Positions 56,418-64,000 of a stretch of 64,000 bases of DNA are shown here, piece after piece (position 1 is the first letter of the stretch; each line of letters opens with the position of its first letter). Where the stretch lies: assembly GCF_050624435.1 (NCBI RefSeq), contig NC_134539.1:46470001-46534000 (forward strand), read 5' to 3'. The position numbers were made by a program, and so were the translations under genes. The stretch is from Tenrec ecaudatus. Its lineage: Eukaryota > Chordata > Mammalia > Afrosoricida > Tenrecidae. A model generated the notes under the pieces. That model saw nothing but the letters and a program-made list of their open reading frames with translations, did no database searches and was not told where the DNA came from.

Positions 56418-57790
56418 AATGCTGCTGGTAGGCACCATCCAGTCGGGTTCCTCTCCGACTAACCATAGGAGGGTTTCAGAGTTTGTGGGGAAAGAATATG
56501 AACTTGCAACTCAATTTTTTCCTCTTTTGAAGCCTCCACAGGTGTGCAATGGGAAACACTGCCTGGTCGCATCCCATTATCACAGTCATTCCTATGTTTA
56601 ACCGTCTGTGGAAATCCAGCTGACTGAGGACCTCCTCTTTTTGACTGACTCTCTATCGAATCCTGATCACATGAGCAAAGGACACGAGGGAAAGGCTTGT
56701 CATCCTTGCTTCTAGGGAGCATTCTGGCTACACTTCTGCCAAGACAGATGGCTTTTCTGGAAGCCCATGTTCATTTAATATTATTCACCAACATCCTTTA
56801 GAGACACCACTTTTCTTTGGTTCTTATTCCATTGCCCAGTGTTGGCATGCGTATGATATGACTGAAGATACTGTGGCTTGGCTCAGGTGCACGTTCAGCC
56901 TTCAAAGTGCCACCTCAGTGTTTTGCTTTGTTTTTAAAGCAATTTAAAAAGATATTTTGCTATGGATTTGCCCAATGACTGTCATTTGATTTGACTTCTG
57001 CTTCGATGGGCATTGATTGTAGATCCAATTAAAATGATATCCCAGACGTCATCTATCACAATGCTGTTTTTGGTTCAGCAACTGGATTTTTCTTTTACGC
57101 TACAATGTTTTCCAAACAGAAGGCAGTAAGTAGTCTTTGATCTTCACCAGTAAATGATGCACGTCTTTTTTATTTTAGTTAGCGAGCAAGATTGTCTCAT
57201 TTGCATATCTCTATTGCTCATGAGTCTTCCTCCAATCCTGATGTCACATTTTCATCTAATCCACCTTGTCCTATTATTTGCTCAACATACAGATTGCAGA
57301 GGTCTGGCGAAAGGATATAAGGCTGGCACACACTTTCCTGATTTTAAACTATGAACTATTTCCTGGTTCTGACGGACAACTGCCTCTTGGTCCACGCACA
57401 GGTTCCACCCAAACACATGGAGGAGTTCTGTAGTAGCCATTCTTCGTGATGTGATTCATGATTCGTCATGATGCACAGGTCAATGCCTTCCTGGGGTCAG
57501 TAAAACATAGGCAGGTATCTTTGAGGTACTCTCTGCATTCAGCAGTGATCTGAATGACAGCAGGAATGGTAGCCCTCACTCCACGTCCTCTTTGGAGTCT
57601 GGCTTGGATTTCTGGCATTCTCTGCCAATGTACTGCACTGCAACACTTTTGAATTATCTTCAGCAAGTTTTTATTTATTAATGATATTTGATGACTTCTG
57701 CATTGTTTGACCATCTTTTTAAAATGAACATACATGGATTTCTTTCAGTCAGCTGGCTAAGTAGCTGTGTTCCAAATTTTAAGAGCAGTA
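56418..57790 (-). mobile_element. RTE1 LINE, 3' two-thirds (reverse transcriptase), degraded
   Basis: The reverse complement carries RTE1 order from 5' to 3'. It runs GCCAGAAATCCAAGCCAGAC, GGCATTGACCTGTG, ACCAAGAGGCAGTTGTCCG, AATCTGTATGTTGAGCAAAT, CAGGATTGGAGGAAGACTC, ATTTTAATTGGATCTACAAT, CAGAATGCTCCCTAGAAGC, then ACCCGACTGGATGGTGCCTA at the 3' end. Many stops and indels: no functional protein. Confidence 0.85.
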
Positions 57791-57851
57791 AGTTTTTCAG
57801 CACTACATCCTCTGTTGAAAGATCTCAACTGGACCCTGCCAAGCCCTAGAG

Positions 57852-58047
57852 CAGCGGTTCTCAGCCTGTGGGCTGCGATCCCTTTGGGGGTTGAATGACC
57901 CTTAACCAGGGGTCACCCAGTTCTTACAAGTACCAAAATTACAGTGATGAAGTAGCAACCAAAATAATTTTATGGTTGGGGGGGGGTCACCCCAACATGC
58001 GGAGCTGTGTGAAAGCGTCACGGCGTGAGGAAGGGTGAGAACCGCTG
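57852..58047 (-). mobile_element. SPIN (hAT) internally deleted copy
   Basis: 196-bp element with ends CAGCGGTTCTCAGCCTG and GGTGAGAACCGCTG. It is flanked by CCCTAGAG (57844-57851) and CTCTAGAG (58048-58055), an 8-bp duplication with one mismatch that fits the TCTAGA-centred preference of SPIN. Keeps GGGGGTTGAATGACCC and GAAGTAGCAACCAAAATAAT but lacks about 250 bp of the middle. It sits inside the RTE1. Confidence 0.9.
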
Positions 58048-58104
58048 CTCTAGAGCTTCGTTTTCAACCAGTGCCTTTAGTGCAGTTAAGACTTCTTTCT
58101 TCAT

Positions 58105-58465
58105 GTTATCTTAAAAAATCATTTTATTGGGGCCTCTTACAGCTCTTATCACAACCCATCCATCCATCCATGTGTCAAGCATATTTGTACATATGTTGCT
58201 ATTATTATCATCAAAACATTTTCTGCTTGAGCCCTTGGTATCAGCTCATTCCCTCCCTCCCCCCTCCCTTATGAGTCCTTGATAATTGATCATTTTTTTC
58301 ATGTCTTACACTGACCAATGTCTCCCTTCACCCACTTTTCTGTTGTCCATCTCCCTGGGAGGGGGTTATATGTACATCATTGTGATTGGGTCCCCCCTTT
58401 CTCCCCCACCTTCCCCTTCCCCTCCTGGTATCGCCACCCTCATTATTGGTCCTGAGCATCATATG
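58105..58465 (-). mobile_element. Young L1 3' end inserted in RTE1
   Basis: TTAAAAAATCATTTTATTGG, GGCCTCTTACAGCTCTTATC, TTGTACATATGTTGC and CCCTCCCTTATGAGTCC match the L1 end at 10561. A short T/A tail is on the left. Confidence 0.8.
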
Positions 58466-58479
58466 CTATCTTAATCATG

Positions 58480-59262
58480 TTACCTCCTGAAATAGTTGAA
58501 TGTTCACTTTTATTTATTTTGCACAGAGACTGTGCATTCCTTCCGTTCTGTGTGGATGCTTCCAGCGTATTTCAGTATTTTGCTCATAGAATCCGTCAAT
58601 AATTCAACTCAAGGTTTGGGTTTTTTCTCCGTTTTTTCCCCCCAATAGTTTGAGAATGCCAAGGATGTTCTTCTCGTTCAGTTTTATACCTTCAGGTCTT
58701 TGCACATTTCATCACAATGCTGTAGCTGGTCTTCTTGAACTACCCTTTGTAATCTGCTTTTCAGTTCTTACTTCCATCCTATCTTCATCCCTGAAGCAGT
58801 CTACATGCAAAAGTAAGTTTTAGAGTCTCTTGTGACATCCATCTTGTTCTTTTTAATCTTTCCTGTCTTTTAAATATACTTTTGTTTACTTCATGCATGA
58901 CATCTTTGATGTCACACCACAAGACAACTCACCTCGTCTTTGGTCATTAGTGTTCAATGTATTAAAGCTGTTCTTGCGATGACCACTAAATTCAGGTAAG
59001 ATAGACTCAGGGTGGTGCTTACTTCACCTTGAACTTGCCTCTCAGCAATTGCTGGTCTGGCCTTGCTCTGGCTGATAACATTGAGCTGTTCTATGACTCT
59101 TTCCACAGATGTAGTCAACTTGATGCCTGCATATCCCACCCAGCGAGGTCCATACAGTCACCATTTATGTTACTGAAAAAGGTATTTGCAATTACATTGG
59201 TCTTACAAAATCATCTCAATCTTGGGGTCATTTCTGTCACCAGGGCCCATTTTCCAATTAGC
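58480..59262 (-). mobile_element. RTE1 LINE, 5' part continued
   Basis: Reverse-complement text (TTCAAGAAGACCAGCTACAG, GTGAAGTAAGCACCACCCTG) continues the RTE1 5' half beyond the L1 insertion. Assigned mainly by position between two certain RTE1 blocks. Confidence 0.55.
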
Positions 59263-59264
59263 AG

Positions 59265-59470
59265 ACCAAAGCCAAACTCCCTGCCACCGAGTCAATGCTA
59301 ACTCACAGCAGCCCTGTAGGACAGGGTAGTGAGTCCTGGGAGTTTCCAAGACTACATTTATAGGAGTAGAACACTCCATCTTTCTTCTGAGGAGCAGCTG
59401 GTGGTTTTGAACTATCAAACTTGCAGTTAGCAGCCCAACTCACAACCACTACACAACCACGGCTCCTCTT
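59265..59470 (-). mobile_element. AfroSINE, full length, in RTE1
   Basis: CCACCGAGTCAATGCTAAC, CTGTAGGACAGGGTAG, GAACTATCAAACTTGCAGTTAG, ACCACGGCTCCTC. Splits the RTE1 5' part. Confidence 0.9.
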
Positions 59471-59930
59471 CCAATGACCAGTCCTCTTTGTCACCAGTAA
59501 TTTGGTTGCATGTCTGATCATTTTCAGGCTCCAGAGGAGATAAAAATCTTCAATTTCTTCATCTTTGGGATCAGCTATTTGTAAATAAATTTGAATGATG
59601 TTTATGTTTACTGGTCTTCCTTGTAGGGATTCCATGATCAAATGTTCCAGGGATTTATGGATGTCAGGGGTAGTTAAGAAGTTTGAGTGTAAAGTTCTCT
59701 ATAAAATTCCAAATAAAGAAGAGGACATAGGTATTAAAAATCAATGCTTTTTCCTGGGCTATTTTTATACTGCCCACATCCCTTTTTAGATCTCCTGGGC
59801 TTGGTGTCATGCTGATTTTTACCTGAAGTCTCATCCAGAATTTTGCTTTTTAGAAATGTTAAATATCGACTCCTCCAAGCCTTCTTTCTTTACTTATTCG
59901 AAATGGTAAGATGACATGATTACTTAGACT
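59471..59930 (-). mobile_element. RTE1 LINE, 5' (endonuclease) part
   Basis: Minus-strand translation gives VNINIIQIYLQIADPKDEEI then EDFY, the RTE endonuclease stretch normally reading N-I-I-Q-V/I-Y-A-P-T. The Ala-Pro after Tyr is lost (L-Q). Broken by stops on both sides. Confidence 0.7.
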
Positions 59931-60097
59931 TCATCAGCACGATCTTTTATTACAGAGCAGGACTCCGGATTAGGGTCTCCAGGGAGTTCACAGGAAATGC
60001 ATTATAAATGGTGTTTAAATGAATGACCAAGTAGACAGCTGTGCTCAGAGAGAAATGCACTCGAAACTGAAACGGCAGCTTTTACCCGTCAGAATAA

Positions 60098-60275
60098 GGA
60101 GCCCTGGTGGTACAGTGGAGTGCCCATTAGGCTGTTAATGGGAAGGTCAGGGATTCGAACCCCCCACCCCTCCAAGGGAGAAAGAGGAGGCACTCTCCTA
60201 TAAAGAGGATCCCAGCCTGGGAACCCCCAGGAGTAGTTCTGCTCTGACCTGGAAGGTCACAATGGCAGTCGTCTT
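60098..60275 (+). mobile_element. AfroSINE
   Basis: GGAGCCCTGGTGGTACAGTG, GGTCAGGGATTCGAACCCC, GAGTAGTTCTGCTCTGACC. Confidence 0.9.
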
Positions 60276-60349
60276 AGCCATCAGAGTAACACAGGTAAAA
60301 CAAGCAGTTGGCTGAGGCTATGAGCCTGCTGCCTGGGGAGACCACGTCA

Positions 60350-60720
60350 CTGGCACTATTACTGGTGTACATGTGTACAGGGAAGATGCACGCAGGTAGG
60401 CCATCTTTACGGGGAAACTTCATTAGGTGTTATGAAATTAAATATGCACATACCTTTTGATGCAGTATCGGACTTCCAGGAGCTTACTCTACTGGTAGAT
60501 GTGCTCAAGGAAACACACAGTATATACAGAGATAATAGCAAAATTGTAATCTTCCAGATCTCAAGCAGTGCAAATACACATTGATCTTATATGCTCATTG
60601 ACATGTAGAGTAATTCTAGATTGACACGCTAGAAAATGCCAACAACGTTTGCCCTGGGAACAACGAGGGAGCCAGGGAATAAGAAGCTGGAGAGATGATG
60701 TAAATAATTTTAGTATCTTT
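60350..60720 (+). repeat. Old L1 fragment
   Basis: GCACATACCTTTTGATGCAG then ATCGGACTTCCAGGAGCTTAC resembles the L1 phrase 'CATACCTTTTGACCCAGCA'. Diverged. Confidence 0.4.
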
Positions 60721-61330
60721 GTGTGATTTTTTATTACTGTCTATATTACCAATTGAAACGGTAGAAAACACGCAGGTTCCTTTGTTGTTAACTTGGGTCT
60801 GCTAATAAATTTTTCTTTGACTTGTGTAAAACCAAATCTTGAACTGGGAACTGAGAAGGGGCTCTTTTTCAATTCTCTAAACTTGTGTCTTGGTGGTACC
60901 AAGCAGAACACATCCTCAGCCATTCCACCAACCTTGCTCCGTGTCAGTTCTGCCATCCGCAGTTTGAAAGACACAGTCCATCTCCCGCTTGGCCAGTTAT
61001 TCCTAATATCCTCAAACGGAAATATCATTTCTATTCCTCTTTTTATCTTCCCTCAAAAGAGCCCCCTGATGCTTCGGCTCCGAACTTGCTCTCAGAGATG
61101 TGCCCTCCATTGTGTTCGTGTCATTTCATCTGAGCTCTCCTTTGGGATGAACCCTTTTCCACGGCTAAACTTAGATCATCTATCTTGACCCCCCAGCCTA
61201 TGAGACACAGTCATTTCTTGAGCTAGATTTTTTAATCTCCTCCTCTGCACCTGTCCACATGAACATGCAAGGCTGGAAATCTCAAAATCCATCACAAGCT
61301 TCTCCAAGGTAATAGCCAACGGTGCAAAGC
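60721..61330. other. Stretch without gene
   Basis: Overlapping open frames at 60741-61188 are on opposite strands and have no splice support or recognisable product. Confidence 0.35.
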
Positions 61331-61344
61331 ACAGTGCCACTCAA

Positions 61345-61440
61345 TTCTCATGACAGTGAGATGTAGCTAAATTCCATTTGGAGACGAGGGGAATGAGGCC
61401 CAAAGGTTAAGAAATTGGCCCGAAGTCACATGATGGTTAT
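61345..61440 (+). repeat. MIR fragment
   Basis: GGAGACGAGGGGAATGAGGC then GGCCCGAAGTCACATGATGG. Confidence 0.6.
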
Positions 61441-61921
61441 TGTTAGTTGCCATGGTGGCCACCGGCCCCGTGTGAGCAGAGAAAAACTGTTTCCGAAGCT
61501 GTGGCGTCTGGATGCCACCTCAGATGCCGAGGTCTGTTTTGCTGGGTCCAGCCTCGTGACCCATTTGAACTTTCAGTTACTAGCCCTGGGCTCAAGCATT
61601 TGTACCACTGGGGCTTTGCCACATGGGTAGTAGGTGGCCAAAGTGGGGTTCCAACCATGTGAAATTCCAAAGCTTAATACATTTTATCTGATCATATAAA
61701 GGCAGTAGCCTATGCTATGGTGTCCGTGATTTGTTCCTGACGCGCAAATTTCCATCCGTTCCTCCACCCTGGGTTCTGAGCTTGGCACAGTGTTCCTATG
61801 GCCGTGCACACACTCCATCTTTGAGCGGAAAAGGCCACCAGTCCCTTGCTTTTGGATGGAGGAGCCCAGGAGAGACACGATGGGTCTGCGAGAAACAGGA
61901 GGGGCTGCGATGAAATGAAAG

Positions 61922-62112
61922 CCGGGCCTTGGTGGTGGGGTGGTAACATGCTGGGCTGCTAACCTCAAGGTCAGCAGTTCCAAACGACCAGCAGCAGCTC
62001 TATGGGAGAAAAAGGCGGCTTTCTAGCCCCATAGATTTAATCTTGGGAGGTTCTGCCCTGTCCTAGAGGGTCGCTATGAATCCGAATCAACTCGATGGCA
62101 GTAAAAAGTCGC
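61922..62112 (+). mobile_element. AfroSINE
   Basis: GGCCTTGGTGGTGGGGTGG, GGTCAGCAGTTCCAAACGAC, GGGTCGCTATGAATCCG, CAACTCGATGGCAG. Confidence 0.9.
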
Positions 62113-62501
62113 TGGACTTCGAACCTTGTTGCCCCAAGAGCCCAAGTGCAAAATCATGCTGTGTCCACCTGTTGCTTTTTTAACATATGCCTACTTAAAA
62201 AAAATTGACCGATGAGAATCAAACTTGAACCATTAAAACAAGGACAAACATAACCCATGTAAGAAGCTGTACTTTTCCCAAAATGAAGCCCCGCCCCTGC
62301 CCAACTCAAACTCTCAGAAGGTACTTAAAAGAATGCACTCTCGAATTGCTGCCCAGCCACTGAAATGGAACCTACAGTGTACATTTTAATATGCTGTCCA
62401 AGTAGCTTGGCTCCCTAATTTTGAGATAAGTGAACCTATTTGTAGATTTATTGGGGATCTCTTCTTTTGATGCATGACAATTACATTTCACCTTTTAGGC
62501 A

Positions 62502-62632
62502 GCAGCCCTAGTGACGCTGTGAAGGTGGTGTTGGGCAGCTGACTGCAAGGTTGGTGGTTCCAACCCACCAGTTGCTCCACAGAAGAAAAAAGAGACTGCT
62601 CCCATGAAAACTTAGTCTGATAAACTAAATTA
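62502..62632 (+). mobile_element. AfroSINE, 5' two-thirds
   Basis: CAGCCCTAGTGACGCTGTG, GGTGGTTCCAACCCACCAG, CTGCTCCCATGAAAAC. Confidence 0.8.
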
Positions 62633-62796
62633 GGTTTCCTGAGTGGAAAATAACTGGGATTTTACCTTTTAGGTATGCCAAGGGCTTGATTGCAATTACT
62701 GTTTCATATTCTCAACTTCAACAGCTCTTTGCTTTTCCTCTAGGCCTGTCCCACAGGCCCTGCCTCTGTGTCTGCCCTTTGTCCCTTAGAGAAAAT

Positions 62797-63040
62797 AAGG
62801 GCGGCCAATCATTTCAGGCTTATTTCGGGTATTTGCCTGGTACTTTTAGGGGAAAAAATAATGGAGGCCAATCATTACAGCTTATTTCAGGTATTTGCCT
62901 GATACTTTTATGGGGAAAATAACGGAGGCCAATCATTTCAGGCTTATTTCAGGTATTTGCCTGGTACTTTTAGGGGGGAAATAACGGAGGCCAATCATTT
63001 CAAGTTTATTTCGGGTATTTTCCTGGTATTTTAGAAGACT
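62797..63040. repeat. Minisatellite, four copies of a 61-63-bp unit
   Basis: GGCCAATCATT recurs at 62803, 62866, 62927 and 62989, each followed by CAGGCTTATTTC, (A/G)GGTATTTGCCTGGTA and CTTTTAGGGG. Later copies differ at a few sites. Confidence 0.95.
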
Positions 63041-64000
63041 TGGTCAGTCAGAGAACTGACTCAGAGCCAAGCTTGAAACCTATTGATCCAAAGGGATCAA
63101 TGTGGCTGCTCGGGGAGTTCTTTGATGAGTTCCAATTTGAAAAGACAAGCTAAAAATCAAGGGCAACAGAAATCTCTATCATTCATTTTGTTCAGAGTGG
63201 GAACCAGGCAGCTCTAATCACTGACCTGGAAGGACGGTGTAATATTAATAGGCAAGAAAGACAACGTGGCACTCACTCCCCCACTGTCCTCATTCGATAT
63301 CCGCCACTGAGAATCCTATCCAGCGGAGATGGTGGGCCAAGAAATGGAACAGGAAAGGGGGGTGGGGGTAGGGCCTAAAGGCCAATTGCTTGCCATGGCT
63401 TCAGGGCTTCTGGTCCATATAAATTATATCGATCTGATGACACTCTCATTTCACTCAGATGTCCTATGGGATCACAAAAAATGAATGGATGACACAAGAC
63501 CAGAGAGTATCCAAGTTCCCCAAAGTAATAAAGCTAATTCCATTACTTTTGGATTGAATTTGCTCGCAGATAAATGTCCAGATGAAATGATTAGCTTGTG
63601 AGCACATGGGAAACAACAGTGGATCAATTCAAACAGAGCGGTTCACTGGCCAATAACCACCGCACCCCTCCCTCCCATCTCTGCTCCTCTAAAAATGGGA
63701 CAGTTGTGCAAGCAGGGTGACCAGACAGCTGGTGCTGGCGATGAACAAGGTTTGAGACCAGCAGGGTGTGTGTGTGATCATCTCTCACGGGGATGTGCGG
63801 GGTCACTGGGCAGCTCCACTAGAGCACCGATGGTAGATGGTGGTGGTGGTAAGGAGAAGGCGACTATATTGTGATGGGGTGGCTCTCCAGTTATTGATTA
63901 GATTCCAGGGTAGTGACCTGTTCAACATCAGCTCATGCAGGTTTGGATAGCTGGACTCACAAATGGGACAGGTATGAATCCCAGCAGGATAGGGTGTATG
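63041..64000. other. Non-repetitive right flank, conserved-looking
   Basis: No repeat and no splice-supported exon. AT-rich homeodomain-like words (GCTAATTCCATTA, ATGATTAGC) are dense at 63520-63620. A (GGT)n-like run lies at 63830-63852. Confidence 0.4.

Noticed and set aside
1-64000. CRISPR array, operon or bacterial defence system
   Set aside because: Spliced gene, SINEs, LINEs and hAT elements show a mammalian genome; no regular spacer array exists.

Overview
The window is nuclear DNA from an afrotherian mammal, most likely a tenrec. Three signals support this. First, there are about 35 copies or fragments of a tRNA-derived SINE with the AfroSINE layout: a 5' start like GAGCCCTGGTGG, a box-B-like GGTTCGAACCC, and a 3' end like CTATGAGTCAGAATCGACT. 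Second, there are several copies of the afrotherian RTE1 (BovB-like) LINE and of a young L1 whose 3' end reads AGTTGTATGAGCCCTTAATAAAAT. Third, there are two copies of the horizontally transferred hAT transposon SPIN, which among Afrotheria is known to me only from tenrec. The family names come from memory of consensus sequences; no search was run.

Almost all of the window is intron or intergenic sequence, and nearly every long open frame is a chance frame or a repeat. Hidden in it is the 3' end of one protein-coding gene on the minus strand. Eight exons, at 42.7, 42.4, 40.1, 34.5, 32.1, 30.9, 22.0 and 0.7 kb, have splice sites and reading phases that join without a break into about 330 C-terminal residues ending in TAA, with a polyadenylation signal 170 bases beyond. 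The protein stretch is hydrophilic and low-complexity, with a His tract, a Thr tract and a basic RKLTRQYSF site followed by SDEDDLPPD. I do not recognise the gene and give no symbol. Earlier exons must lie beyond the right edge or in stretches I could not resolve.

Layout. 0-0.8 kb: 3' UTR and last exon. 0.8-21.9 kb: a 21-kb intron with a solo LTR (1.7-2.3 kb), a nested L1/AfroSINE/RTE stack (2.3-4.7 kb), L1 3' ends (6.0-6.5, 10.6-11.8, 14.6 kb), L2 and MIR remnants. 21.9-42.7 kb: seven exons among many AfroSINEs, two or three conserved-looking non-coding blocks and a perfect 40-bp hairpin (32.45 kb). 42.7-64 kb: L2, AfroSINEs, SPIN (45.3 kb), an ancient L1 followed by an RPL39 processed pseudogene (46.9-47.8 kb), a possible LTR remnant (55.6-56.3 kb), a nearly complete RTE1 broken by SPIN, L1 and AfroSINE (56.4-59.9 kb), a 62-bp minisatellite (62.8 kb) and a conserved-looking block at the right edge (63.1-63.7 kb).

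No intact transposase or reverse transcriptase, no RNA gene and no bacterial-type system was found.
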